DNA from: Mesorhizobium shangrilense
Lineage (GTDB): Bacteria > Pseudomonadota > Alphaproteobacteria > Rhizobiales > Rhizobiaceae
DNA length: 64,000 nt
Assembly: GCF_028826155.1 (NCBI RefSeq)
Contig: NZ_JAQGPN010000001.1
Span: forward strand, 2,733,501 to 2,797,500
Direction: 5' to 3'
The position numbers were made by a program, and so were the translations under genes. The notes beneath the pieces were generated by a model. The model ran no database searches, was not told the origin of the DNA, and saw only the letters and a program-made list of their open reading frames with translations. How positions within the stretch are numbered: position 1 is the first letter of the stretch; each line of letters begins with the position of its first letter. This document shows positions 19,218 through 27,755 of the stretch, piece after piece.

Positions 19218-19915
19218 GCGTCATCCTCGTCTTCCTGCTGGTCATCGCGGGCGTAGCCGGCTGGTGGCTCAGCCAGCAGCGATTGATGTCCAAGCCGTGG
19301 CTGGAGCAGGGCGTCGACGTGTTCCCGGGCGGGCAGGCGCCGACGATGCCGAATCCCAAGCTCGGCCTCGGCGTGTTCCTCGCAGTCGTGGGATGCTTGT
19401 TCGCGCTCTTCGCCAGCGCCTATTTCATGCGTATGGAGCTTGCGGACTGGCGGGCGATGCCGCTGCCGCGCATCCTGTGGTTCAATACGCTCGTCCTTGC
19501 GCTGAGCAGCGTCGCGCTTCACATCGCGGTGGTGTCGTCGCGCAAGGACCAGATCCAAACGACGCGGCTCGCGCTTGTCACCGGAGGACTCACCGCGCTT
19601 GTTTTTCTCGCGGGACAGGTGAGCGCCTGGCGGGACCTCGCCGCCAGCGGCTACCTGCTCAACGGCAACCCGGCAAACAGTTTTTTCTACCTCCTGACCG
19701 GCATGCACGGCCTTCACATCGTCGGCGGCCTCGTGGCGCTCGGCGTGACGACCGCCAGGGCATGGGGCGACGTCCCACGCGAGCGGCTTCGCCTCGGCGT
19801 GGAACTCTGCGCCATGTACTGGCACTTCCTGCTGTTCATCTGGCTCGCGCTCTTCGTGCTGATCGCCGGATGGGCGAACGACTTCATAGACATTTGCCGT
19901 CAATTGCTGACCTGA
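19214..19915 (+). CDS. coxO: Cytochrome c oxidase subunit III, first copy
   Basis: A 233-residue hydrophobic protein of the CoxC/subunit III family, with an initial membrane helix (2-18), a short soluble segment and further helices. The family features LLTGMHGLHIVGGLVALG and LGVELCAMYWHFLLFIWLALF (conserved HGLH and YWHF) are present. Subunit III stabilises the catalytic core and binds lipid. It starts inside the coxN stop codon (ATGA overlap), so translation is coupled. The following gene is a second subunit III-type protein, as in coxMNOP clusters. Confidence 0.88.
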   Translation: MSVILVFLLVIAGVAGWWLSQQRLMSKPWLEQGVDVFPGGQAPTMPNPKLGLGVFLAVVGCLFALFASAYFMRMELADWRAMPLPRILWFNTLVLALSSVALHIAVVSSRKDQIQTTRLALVTGGLTALVFLAGQVSAWRDLAASGYLLNGNPANSFFYLLTGMHGLHIVGGLVALGVTTARAWGDVPRERLRLGVELCAMYWHFLLFIWLALFVLIAGWANDFIDICRQLLT

Positions 19916-19927
19916 AGGAGGGGGCGG

Positions 19928-20650
19928 ATGGCCGAAACCACGATCTCAGATGCCGGCTACGCCACCCCGCGGCCTGACGGGCTGAGGGGGATCGCCGCGG
20001 ATTGGGCCTCCGACCAGCGGGCGTTCAAGAACGTCTCCTGGGGAAAGGCCATGATGTGGATCTTTCTCCTCAGCGATACTTTCATCTTCGGCTGCTTCCT
20101 CCTGTCCTACATGACGGCGCGCATGTCGACGCGGGTGCCCTGGCCCAACCCGAGCGAGGTCTTTGCGCTGCATATCGGGGGCGCCGATATTCCGCTCATC
20201 CTCATCGCCATCATGACCTTCGTACTGATCTCCTCGAGCGGCACGATGGCCATGGCGGTGATGTTCGGCTACCGCCGCGATCGCCGCAAAACCGCTGCGC
20301 TGATGCTGCTGACCGCCGTGCTGGGCGCGACCTTCGTCGGCATGCAGGCCTTCGAGTGGACCAAGCTGATCCAGGAAGGGGTGCGGCCGTGGGGCAATCC
20401 TTGGGGCGCAGCGCAGTTCGGATCGTCCTTCTTCATGATCACCGGCTTCCACGGCACCCACGTTACCATCGGCGTGATCTTCCTCATCATCATCGCCCGC
20501 AAGGTCCTGCGCGGCGACTACGACACCGGCGCGCGCGGTTTCTTCACCAGCCGGCGCGGCCAGTACGAAAGCGTGGAGATCATGGGGCTCTACTGGCACT
20601 TCGTCGATCTGGTCTGGGTGTTCATCTTTGCGTTCTTCTATCTCTGGTGA
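19928..20650 (+). CDS. coxP: Cytochrome c oxidase subunit III, second copy
   Basis: A 240-residue membrane protein of the same family as the preceding gene but clearly divergent. Features are a first helix region MMWIFLLSDTFIFGCFLLSYM, then GSSFFMITGFHGTHVTIGVIFLIIIARK, and SVEIMGLYWHFVDLVWVFIFAFFYLW at the C-terminus, the classic subunit III ending. The soluble start (residues 1-37) is longer than in coxO. A strong GGAGGGGG site precedes the ATG. In coxMNOP-type operons two subunit III-like proteins are encoded together; whether both sit in one complex is unknown. Confidence 0.9.
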   Translation: MAETTISDAGYATPRPDGLRGIAADWASDQRAFKNVSWGKAMMWIFLLSDTFIFGCFLLSYMTARMSTRVPWPNPSEVFALHIGGADIPLILIAIMTFVLISSSGTMAMAVMFGYRRDRRKTAALMLLTAVLGATFVGMQAFEWTKLIQEGVRPWGNPWGAAQFGSSFFMITGFHGTHVTIGVIFLIIIARKVLRGDYDTGARGFFTSRRGQYESVEIMGLYWHFVDLVWVFIFAFFYLW

Positions 20651-20659
20651 GAGGCGGAT

Positions 20660-21061
20660 ATGTCTGAAGCGACCGTACCTGCAAACGGACAACACGCATT
20701 GCATGCCGCCCACGGGCATGAGACCGCGGTGGCTGCCACGCACGCCGACACGCATCAGGAGCATCCCATCAAGCTTTACCTAGTGGTTTGGGGATGGCTG
20801 TTCGTGCTCAGCGCAGGCTCCTACATGGTCGACTACTTCCACCTGCAGGGTTACCTGCGCTGGTCGCTGATCCTGTTGTTCATGGTGCTCAAGGCGGGCC
20901 TGATCGTCGCTGTCTTCATGCACATGGCCTGGGAGCGTCTGGCACTCGTCTATGCGATCATCGTGCCGCCGGTATTCGTTCTGGTGTTCGTTGCGATCAT
21001 GGTGATCGAATCCGAGTACACGCTTTTCAGCCGCCTCACCTTCTTCGGCGCCGGGTCCTGA
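20660..21061 (+). CDS. Cytochrome c oxidase subunit IV family protein
   Basis: A 133-residue protein with a His/Ala-rich soluble start (about residues 1-35) and three membrane helices (about 36-55, 66-87 and 94-118), typical of prokaryotic subunit IV (COX4_pro type). It includes LILLFMVLKAGLIVAVFMHM, the usual family segment. It probably helps assembly or stability of the oxidase; it carries no redox ligands. It starts nine bases after coxP and closes the operon. No convincing terminator was seen in the 143 bases that follow. Confidence 0.85.
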   Translation: MSEATVPANGQHALHAAHGHETAVAATHADTHQEHPIKLYLVVWGWLFVLSAGSYMVDYFHLQGYLRWSLILLFMVLKAGLIVAVFMHMAWERLALVYAIIVPPVFVLVFVAIMVIESEYTLFSRLTFFGAGS

Positions 21062-21204
21062 AGCCCACCCGCGCCGCTGCGCTCGTGCCCTACAGCGCGC
21101 AACCGGCCCAGGCTCGGACCATTCCCGATTGACATCCGGGCTGACGGGAGGACAATCACCGCTTCGCTCATACGCGTCATGCATGCCAGCAAAGGACGCC
21201 CAAG

Positions 21205-21678
21205 ATGACGATAGCACCCAAACTCAAGAAGTACATCGACGGCGAGGGCGTCTCTTATGATACGCTCGCGCATCAACGCACGGCCACCAGCCGGCAATCC
21301 GCCATGGCCGCTCATGTGCCGGGCAGCAGGTTGGCGAAGACCGTAGTGATCCACCATGAACTCGGCTACGCGCTCGCCGTGGTCCCGAGCACGCACAGGG
21401 TGGAACTGGGGGCTCTGCAGGACATCATGGACAAGCGTCTCGGCCTTGCCTCCGAGGACGAGGTGGGATCGTTGTTCGACGACTGCGACATCGGCGCGGT
21501 GCCGCCCATCGGAGCAGCCTACAACCTGCCGGTGATCCTCGACGAAAGCCTTCGCGATGCCAACGATATCTACTTCGAAGGCGGCGATCACAAGACGCTC
21601 GTGCACGTCACCGGCAAGGACTTCCGCAGCCTGACCAGAGGGGCGCAGCAGGCGCGCTTCAGCCATCCTGCCTATTGA
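21205..21678 (+). CDS. YbaK/EbsC-family aminoacyl-tRNA deacylase
   Basis: A 157-residue single-domain protein of the YbaK/ProX editing family. The family core is visible: an N-terminal KKYIDGEGVSYDTLAHQRT segment, then GSRLAKTVVIHHELGYALAVVPS with the lysine of LAKT that contacts the tRNA end, DEVGSLFDDCDIGAVPPIG, and a final GGDHKTLVHVTG. Members remove mischarged amino acids such as Ala or Cys from tRNA-Pro; others have unknown targets. AAGGA lies about nine bases upstream of the ATG. It stands alone, convergent with the DUF2189 gene. Confidence 0.85.
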   Translation: MTIAPKLKKYIDGEGVSYDTLAHQRTATSRQSAMAAHVPGSRLAKTVVIHHELGYALAVVPSTHRVELGALQDIMDKRLGLASEDEVGSLFDDCDIGAVPPIGAAYNLPVILDESLRDANDIYFEGGDHKTLVHVTGKDFRSLTRGAQQARFSHPAY

Positions 21679-21689
21679 CGGTGGGCGGA

Positions 21690-21712
21690 CCGGCGCCGCG
21701 AACTGGCGCCGG
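21690..21712. terminator. Hairpin between convergent genes
   Basis: CCGGCGCC (21690-21697) and GGCGCCGG (21705-21712) pair across a 7-base loop, between the stops of the deacylase (21678) and the convergent DUF2189 gene (21729). It could terminate transcription from either side; there is no T run. Confidence 0.45.
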
Positions 21713-21728
21713 GCCGGGTCTCGCTCGG

Positions 21729-22553
21729 TCAGCGTCTCGGCTGATGTGAAGGCGAGGGCAGGGGCTCGATGAGCTTTCGATACAGATGCCAGGTCGCGTG
21801 TCCGAAGACGGGCAGCACGACGGCCAGGCCGGCAAAGAGCGGGATCGACCCGAGCATCAGCCCCACGGCCACCATCAGCCCCCAGACCAGCATCACGAAC
21901 GGATTGGCCAGCACGGCCCGCACCGAGGTGTGGATCGCCTCATAAGCGCCGACGTCGCGGTCGAGGAGGAGCGGGAAGGCGATGACAGTGGTGCAGAGCA
22001 CCACCAGTGCAAAGACGAGGCCGATGGCGTGTCCCACGATGATCAGCGTCCATCCGTGGCCGGTGGCGAAGATCTGGTCCAAGAACCCGGAAATCGATGC
22101 GGGCGGCTGCGACCCGAACAGATACTCGTAAAAGGCCTGCGCCGTCAGGAGCCAACCGACGAAGATGACGAACAGCATGATGCCGACAGCGGCGATCGAG
22201 GGCAACGCCGGCGAATGCCTGATGTCGAAGGCATGCCGCCATGACGTGTCCATGCCGAGTTCGCGCCGACGGCTGATCTCGTAGAGGCCGAGGGCGGCGA
22301 AGGGGCCGATGAGCGCAAAACCCGATACCAGTGGAAACAGCATCGGCAGCGCGTTTGCCCCGGAGGTCCAGGCCGCCAGGACGACGCCCATGATAGGGTA
22401 GATCATGAATAGGAAGACGATGTGGGACGGCTTTACCAGGAAGTCGTCGATGCCGCGCCTCAGCGCGTCGAACAGGTCCGAAACACCGATCTTTCGCACT
22501 CCGGTGTGCTCCAGCGTTTCGGTGGCGCCTGCGATCACGTGAAAGGTTGCCAT
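21729..22553 (-). CDS. DUF2189 integral membrane protein
   Basis: A 274-residue protein with about six membrane helices (regions near 44-63, 70-92, 121-145, 169-195, 210-228 and 232-250). The N-terminal VRKIGVSDLFDALRRGIDDFLVKPSHIVFL and central ELGMDTSWRHAFDIRHSP segments match the DUF2189 family of alphaproteobacterial membrane proteins, whose function is unknown. The ATG at 22553 is used because GGAGG lies six bases before it; the upstream ATG at 22559 would abut the ribosome site. Confidence 0.8.
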   Translation of the reverse strand: MATFHVIAGATETLEHTGVRKIGVSDLFDALRRGIDDFLVKPSHIVFLFMIYPIMGVVLAAWTSGANALPMLFPLVSGFALIGPFAALGLYEISRRRELGMDTSWRHAFDIRHSPALPSIAAVGIMLFVIFVGWLLTAQAFYEYLFGSQPPASISGFLDQIFATGHGWTLIIVGHAIGLVFALVVLCTTVIAFPLLLDRDVGAYEAIHTSVRAVLANPFVMLVWGLMVAVGLMLGSIPLFAGLAVVLPVFGHATWHLYRKLIEPLPSPSHQPRR

Positions 22554-22765
22554 GACCATCCTCCAAGAGCGGGTCCCGGTTCGGTCGCGGTGCGCGGCGC
22601 TGTGGTCCAGCTAGACCGGCCACGCAAGACGCGACCTGCCCCCAGGGGAGAATACTCCTATGCTCGCGATTTTGCACCGGGATTTGAGGCGTCCCCGTCG
22701 CGAGCACGCCGACTCGCCCTTTTCGGCGCATTCCGATAGACTTTCGCGAGCTGGGAGTTCGCGCC

Positions 22766-22843
22766 ATGGACTCGAAGACATTTGCCTTTGTTGGGCTGGG
22801 AATCGCCTTTCTTCTGCTCTTCGGATTCTGGCTGTCGTCCTGA
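22766..22843 (+). CDS. 25-residue single-pass membrane microprotein
   Basis: An open frame of 25 codons. It starts MDSKTF and continues as one hydrophobic helix of about 18 residues (AFVGLGIAFLLLFGFWL), ending in two serines and TGA at 22841. GGGAG lies eight bases before the ATG, ideal spacing. The frame is isolated: neighbours are the divergent DUF2189 gene and a 400-base gap. Length, single helix and good ribosome site suggest a real small membrane protein, perhaps an accessory subunit or regulator. No homologue is recognised. Confidence 0.55.
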   Translation: MDSKTFAFVGLGIAFLLLFGFWLSS

Positions 22844-23246
22844 CGCGTTCGCGCGCAGTGCGCGGCGGTCGCCAATGCCCCGGCTGAGATCCTTTGCCGT
22901 GAACCATGCCTGTTTTGCGATGGCGACGTATCGGGGGGCATCCAGCCGTTCCCCCCGCTTCTGGATATCGGCAGCACGTAAGGTTTTCCCGCGGATGATC
23001 CCGCAACGCCTTGTCACGCGAGGGCGGAGCTAGTCCAATCAAGAAAAATACCCCGGTTAGTGGGGCCGGAGCCGTGATCGGGATCATTGTCAGGCAAGCA
23101 ATCACTCCCGGCTCTCAAGTCGGACGGGGCCTGACCAAGGCCCGTCGGGGGCGCGACTCGACCGCGGCATACCGGATCGTCGCCCCGATCGTTGCAATGC
23201 GAGGCATGTCTGCTCGCGGCGGCCCGTCGCAATCGGCGCCAAAGCC
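22844..23246. other. 403-base gap, no supported gene
   Basis: Between the microprotein and the polymerase-like gene. Open frames here on both strands have Arg/Ala-rich, low-complexity translations with no family resemblance. A weak CCCC/GGGG hairpin occurs near 23050. The promoter for the downstream gene should lie here but no convincing -35/-10 pair was identified. Confidence 0.4.
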
Positions 23247-24527
23247 ATGAGAGACGCAGCTTCTGCTTCTCTTCAGCGTCTTGAGTTCGGCCTGGTATGT
23301 GCAGCCGTCTTCTTCGCGCCCTACAGCGCGTTCCGTCATCCGGATCTCTTCTTCACGGCGGGCGATTTTTTTTTCCTGATGGCGATCATGCTTCGTCTGC
23401 TCTCAGGGTGGCCGATCAGGCCCCTCGGCGAGGGAACGCTGCTGTGGTACGCCGGCTTTGTCATGTTGAACTACGGCCTGCTCGTCAGCAGCCTGATCAA
23501 TGGCGACATGGCGCGCGCGTGGGTGGTCTTCGCCCAGTACCTGTTCGCGTATATCTTGCTGCCCTTCGCTGTGAGCCGTTCGTCCTATGACGACGCCATC
23601 ACGCTGGCCAAGTGCTGCGTGTACGGAATGGTCACGATGTGCGTTTTCGGCATCGGCGCCTATGCGCTGGGATTCAATGCCGGACATGCCCGACATTTCG
23701 CCATCGTCACCGGGGGCGGTCGGTTGACGGGCTTCGTGGACAACGCGAACGGCCTGGCCGGCTACATTGCTCTTACTCTTCCATTACTGTGCTTTCTCAC
23801 AACCATCAGAGCTTTCAAGCTGCCCACCACCATCGCGCTGGCCGTCCCGTTGCTGGTGGCGCTGGTGCTCGCCAGCTCCAATACCGGACTGATCGGGGCG
23901 TTGCTCTCCACCGGGATCTATATGATCGGCGCAAGGCGTCCCAAGATCCTGGCCGTCTTCGTGATGGTGTGCGGGGGGGCGGTGGCTACGGTCGTGTTGT
24001 GGGGGGAGCACTTCCTTCCTGCAGTGTTCCAGCGGCGGGTCCTCAACGCCGTTACCGAAGGCGACATCACCGAGGCGGGGACTTTCGTCGACCGCTACGA
24101 ACTGATCAAGGAAGCATGGCGACTGGCTGATACCCACCTCCTTCTGGGGATGGGCACCGATCAGTATCGCACTGTCAGCGAACAGGGGTTGTCTGTTCAC
24201 AACGCCTATCTGCTGCTGCTCAACGAGGGCGGTCTGGTCGCCCTCTGCGGCTACCTCCTTATCCTGGGGAGCGCTCTCATAGCGCCGTGGCAGGGTCGCC
24301 ATCGCCGGGATGGAGGCGCGATACTCCTTTGCACGGTGGCGGTCGCCACGGCCGTGGCGTTCATCGCCTTCTCCGGCACGCATATGTACGCCCGGTTTCT
24401 CACAGTGCCTCTGCTGCTGACTGTGGGCGCTGCGGTGGCTTCGGGGCGAGGCAGAACCCGCAGGCCGGCTGCGCCGTCGACCTGGGAACCAATGGGACAG
24501 CAGCTCATCTCGGCGAGGAACCAATGA
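23247..24527 (+). CDS. O-antigen ligase / Wzy-like polymerase
   Basis: A 426-residue multi-pass protein with about ten to twelve membrane helices and the Wzy/WaaL layout. The large periplasmic loop after residue 255 contains DRYELIKEAWRLADTHLLLGMGTDQYR and EQGLSVHNAYLLLLNEGGLVALCGY, the H-N-x-x-L region typical of the O-antigen ligase family. It would join or ligate undecaprenyl-linked repeat units at the periplasmic face of the inner membrane. Its stop overlaps the next membrane protein (ATGA at 24524). The coding sequence contains a run of nine T (23366-23374), seven G (23973-23979) and six G (24001-24006), unusual in this genome. Confidence 0.8.
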   Translation: MRDAASASLQRLEFGLVCAAVFFAPYSAFRHPDLFFTAGDFFFLMAIMLRLLSGWPIRPLGEGTLLWYAGFVMLNYGLLVSSLINGDMARAWVVFAQYLFAYILLPFAVSRSSYDDAITLAKCCVYGMVTMCVFGIGAYALGFNAGHARHFAIVTGGGRLTGFVDNANGLAGYIALTLPLLCFLTTIRAFKLPTTIALAVPLLVALVLASSNTGLIGALLSTGIYMIGARRPKILAVFVMVCGGAVATVVLWGEHFLPAVFQRRVLNAVTEGDITEAGTFVDRYELIKEAWRLADTHLLLGMGTDQYRTVSEQGLSVHNAYLLLLNEGGLVALCGYLLILGSALIAPWQGRHRRDGGAILLCTVAVATAVAFIAFSGTHMYARFLTVPLLLTVGAAVASGRGRTRRPAAPSTWEPMGQQLISARNQ

Positions 24528-25780
24528 CGGTGCGATACGAGCATTCCGACTTGCAAGCCGGTTCTCCAACCGTTTCGTCAGATGGTCTCCAGCGCGGTCC
24601 TGGCCACATCATCGGAGCCCTTGCCGCTTCCGTCCGACGCCCCGGGTCGCAAGCGTTCGAAGTTTTCGCAGTCCTGCTTTTGTTGACCGCGTCCCTGGAC
24701 ACGTTTTTCGAGGTCTATCGAATAGCCCTATTCGACGCCATGCCCTACGACGACTACGCCCCCTACCTGCTCCACGTGCTTGGCGAGCCAGGGGGGGCAG
24801 TGCCCAGAAGTCCGTTCGTCTACCGGATCGGCTCGGTCATCCTGGCGATTCCGTTCTACTACATGCCGCTGGTGAAGTTGAACGAACCGGCCATGATTTC
24901 AGACTCCATTGAATACATCAGGGCGACCCAGGCGATGTCTGCGGCCAATGTATTCTACGTGTTCGTATCCTGCCTCATGACCTACGCCTACTGCCGAATC
25001 CGGCTGAAGCTGCCGAGGGAGTGGGGCCTCATAGGGGCTTTGACCCTATTCATCCTGTCTCATTTCCTGGGGCTGACGAGCGTCGACGGGATCGCGTTGC
25101 CATTCGTGACCCTTGTCGCCATATCCGTCTTCGAGCGTTCCATGCTGGCCTTCGTGCTGACGGTGCTTGTCGCTGCCTTCGTCAACGAAAAGGTCGCCAT
25201 TCTTGCCTGTCTTTTGACCGGCAGCCGTTTTCTGTTCGCGCACAATGACCGGCGCTTTTACTTCAAGGCGCTGGTCGCGGCGGCTGCCGTGGTCGCTGCC
25301 ACCTTCGTTGCCGTGAGCGTTCTCCAGTTCCCCGGATGGGAGCACCAGCGCACGCCTTCAAAATTCCTTTCCTCCGCCGCGGGCATGATAGCGCTGATGT
25401 TCAGTCCGAGAGGCGCGTACCGAAACCTGCTTCCGCCATTGATCCTGATCGGCTTGTGGTACCTGTCGCTGGGCGCCCCTCGCAAGGGAAGGATCTCCGA
25501 ACCGGCGGACTTGGGCGTGATCCTCGGTATTGTGGCCACGGCCTTCGCCGTCGATGTGCGGTACAATGTCGGCCGCATCGCAATGTATTGCGCGCCGCTG
25601 TTTGTGATGACCGCAACCCAGGCTCTCGCCTCGTTCAGTTCAAGAGGCGTCGCGGAAGGCGTTCCGATAAGAGCGCCGGAAACCGAGAACGCTGCGGCAA
25701 TGCCGACAGATCCGGCGCCTGTGAGCGGTGCTCCTCCGCCCGTGGCGTTGCAAGGGACGAGCAGAGCCGATTTCGGCTGA
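24524..25780 (+). CDS. Integral membrane protein of unknown function in the polysaccharide locus
   Basis: A 418-residue protein with about nine to ten membrane helices and a soluble Pro/Ala-rich C-terminal tail of about 50 residues. An acidic DAMPYDDYAPYLLHVLG segment follows the first helix, as the first periplasmic loop does in GT-C-type transferases, but no clear family match is seen. Tight coupling (ATGA overlap with the polymerase-like gene, GAGGAA four bases upstream) says it acts with that polymerase or on the same glycan. It could be a GT-C transferase or an acceptor-binding partner. It contains a run of seven G (24791-24797). Confidence 0.7.
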   Translation: MTVRYEHSDLQAGSPTVSSDGLQRGPGHIIGALAASVRRPGSQAFEVFAVLLLLTASLDTFFEVYRIALFDAMPYDDYAPYLLHVLGEPGGAVPRSPFVYRIGSVILAIPFYYMPLVKLNEPAMISDSIEYIRATQAMSAANVFYVFVSCLMTYAYCRIRLKLPREWGLIGALTLFILSHFLGLTSVDGIALPFVTLVAISVFERSMLAFVLTVLVAAFVNEKVAILACLLTGSRFLFAHNDRRFYFKALVAAAAVVAATFVAVSVLQFPGWEHQRTPSKFLSSAAGMIALMFSPRGAYRNLLPPLILIGLWYLSLGAPRKGRISEPADLGVILGIVATAFAVDVRYNVGRIAMYCAPLFVMTATQALASFSSRGVAEGVPIRAPETENAAAMPTDPAPVSGAPPPVALQGTSRADFG

Positions 25781-26279
25781 CCGGTGAGCGCATCTGCTGT
25801 GCGAGGAGGGCGAAAGCGCCGCGGCGGCGGGCGTAGAGCGCAAGCCAAGCTTCCCTGCCAAGACCAATTTTTCCTGACATGACAGCACAGCAGGCAGCAC
25901 CCAGGATGCCGATCCCCAGGTCAAACAGTGGGGTGTGCGCGTCTGTGCACAGAATGAACCGACCGCGATCCGTCTTGGGAGAGAACTGGATCCATCTCGT
26001 GCTTCATACGGACAGGACAACATCCCGCCATCGTCGGCCGGGCCTTGCGACGGCTTGGCCGCTCGGCCCCACGCCTGCGTCTCGTGACCTTGCCACGCGT
26101 CCGAGGGCCCCCCGATCCCGGGGCTCCAGAAGCGCGACAGCACACCTTTGCGAAACACACGTATCGCCATCGATGGCTACGGCTGCAGGCTGGGCTGGCG
26201 GAGACCTTGATCTCGATCGGCTACAGCATGCGACAAAGCGTGCTGAAGCAAGCCGGTCGCCATACGCGGGGGGCAGGAC
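25781..26279. other. 499-base gap, no supported gene
   Basis: No open frame here has a plausible start and protein-like composition; translations on both strands are Arg/Ser/Pro-rich shadows. No strong hairpin or repeat was found. It may contain the promoter of the downstream SGNH hydrolase gene. Confidence 0.4.
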
Positions 26280-27698
26280 ATGACATCGGTGGAATCCCAC
26301 AATGCTCCGCGAGACGATGGGGCACGCCCGAAACGGAGGAGCGGGATGGGACGTGGCTTGGGGGCCGCGGCGTGCATCATCGTGGGTGTGTATCTTCTGC
26401 TGAGTCCGACCTATGCGCTGCTGAATTTTGCCGCCTATGCATCTGAGGCTCCGCACTTCCTGCGCTACGTCGCCATTCCAGTCCTGATCGCCGTCGGGTT
26501 TCTTGGCACAGCCATATTCGCGAGCGCCAACGTGGCCATGATTGTCGGATCGTGCGGCCTGAGCGCTCTTGCCGCTCTCTTCCTGTTCGAGGCGCTTCTG
26601 ACCATGCAGTCCGTGCCTGTCCGGATGGGCATGCTCGGTCAATTGACTGCCGAGCAGAGAGGAATGCTCGAGAATGCCAATCTTGTGCGAGGCTTCACGC
26701 TGCGGCGTCTCAATCACTTGTCCGACAACGAACAGCTGAATCAATCGATCCTGTCGGGCTTCCCTGGCACTCGCGTGGTGCTTTGCGCGCCCGAGGAGAA
26801 CCTCATCACCTACACGGCCGACCGTTACGGGTTCAACAATCCCGATGAGATCTACAAGTCGCGCGTCGACGTTGTTCTCCTGGGAGACTCCTTCATCGAA
26901 GGTTTCTGTCTTCCGCGCGGACAAGACCTGGCATCTCGTTTGAGAAGCCGTGGCGTCGCGGCGGCCGGTTTCGGCATCAGGGGCAACGGGCCGATAGCCG
27001 AACTCGCCACTTTGGGTCGGTTCGGACCAATACTGCACCCGCGCCACGCGGTAATGGCGTTCTTTGCCGGCAATGACTGGGAGAATCTCGAAGCGGAACG
27101 AAACGACGCGTGGCTGGCGGGAGCCCTGCGTCCCGAGGCGGACTACGGAAATCCCGTCAGCGCGGCGGCGAGTCTCAAGCGTGCGCGAACCGCGTTGCAG
27201 CAGCAAGTCGATACCGAGCGCATCAATGCGGTTGATCTCCTGACCGAAACATCGGTCCTGCGCAACTTCGTGGCGCTTCAGCAGACGCTCACGCGCCTTG
27301 GGCTCGTCTATCCGAAGATCTCCGAGCCGCTGCCGGAATTCCGGGAGACCCTTCGGCGCGCCAAAGCCGTGGCAGAGAGTTGGGGCGGCACCTTCACGCT
27401 GGTCTATATCCCGAGAATTGACCGCTATATGGGAGCACTCTCCTCCAATTTCGCGTTCGACCAGCTGCGCGACCTGGTGTTGGAGGCGGCCAAGGCGGAA
27501 TCGATCGACGTCATCGATCTCCATCTCAGCCTACGCCAGCAGAAAGACCCGGCGAGCATGTATGCAGCGGATGGCCATTTCAGTCGCGCAGGCGCCGAAC
27601 TGGCCGCGCAGGTGATCGCCGACCACCTCAAGGCTGCAGAGAAATCCGCTCGCGCCGACGAGTCTAAGGCAACTCCCCATACCGGCTATGACGATTGA
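26280..27698 (+). CDS. Membrane-anchored SGNH/GDSL-type hydrolase (glycan O-acylation or deacylation candidate)
   Basis: A 472-residue protein. The N-terminal third has three predicted membrane helices (about 27-47, 62-82 and 86-106). The rest is an SGNH domain: VVLLGDSFIEGF with Ser204 as nucleophile, GIRGNGPIAE (GxN block), FFAGNDWENL (the N-D block), and YAADGHFSRAGAELAA giving the Asp431-x-His433 pair. The catalytic residues are all present. Proteins of this build in polysaccharide loci add or remove acyl groups on the glycan at the periplasmic face. It is convergent with ugd, separated by 57 bases. Direction of the reaction cannot be told from sequence. Confidence 0.78.
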   Translation: MTSVESHNAPRDDGARPKRRSGMGRGLGAAACIIVGVYLLLSPTYALLNFAAYASEAPHFLRYVAIPVLIAVGFLGTAIFASANVAMIVGSCGLSALAALFLFEALLTMQSVPVRMGMLGQLTAEQRGMLENANLVRGFTLRRLNHLSDNEQLNQSILSGFPGTRVVLCAPEENLITYTADRYGFNNPDEIYKSRVDVVLLGDSFIEGFCLPRGQDLASRLRSRGVAAAGFGIRGNGPIAELATLGRFGPILHPRHAVMAFFAGNDWENLEAERNDAWLAGALRPEADYGNPVSAAASLKRARTALQQQVDTERINAVDLLTETSVLRNFVALQQTLTRLGLVYPKISEPLPEFRETLRRAKAVAESWGGTFTLVYIPRIDRYMGALSSNFAFDQLRDLVLEAAKAESIDVIDLHLSLRQQKDPASMYAADGHFSRAGAELAAQVIADHLKAAEKSARADESKATPHTGYDD

Positions 27699-27755
27699 GC
27701 GTCAGGCGGGCATGGTATCCGCAGGGGGCAAAGGTGGAGCCGACGCCTCGCGGGC

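Noticed and set aside
22658..23017. Minus-strand frame of 119 codons in the gap before the polymerase gene
   Set aside because: Basic, low-complexity translation without family resemblance; it overlaps the better supported 25-codon microprotein on the other strand.
25879..26283. Plus-strand frame of 134 codons in the 499-base gap
   Set aside because: Arg/Ser/Thr-rich translation, no ribosome site, no motif; not protein-like.
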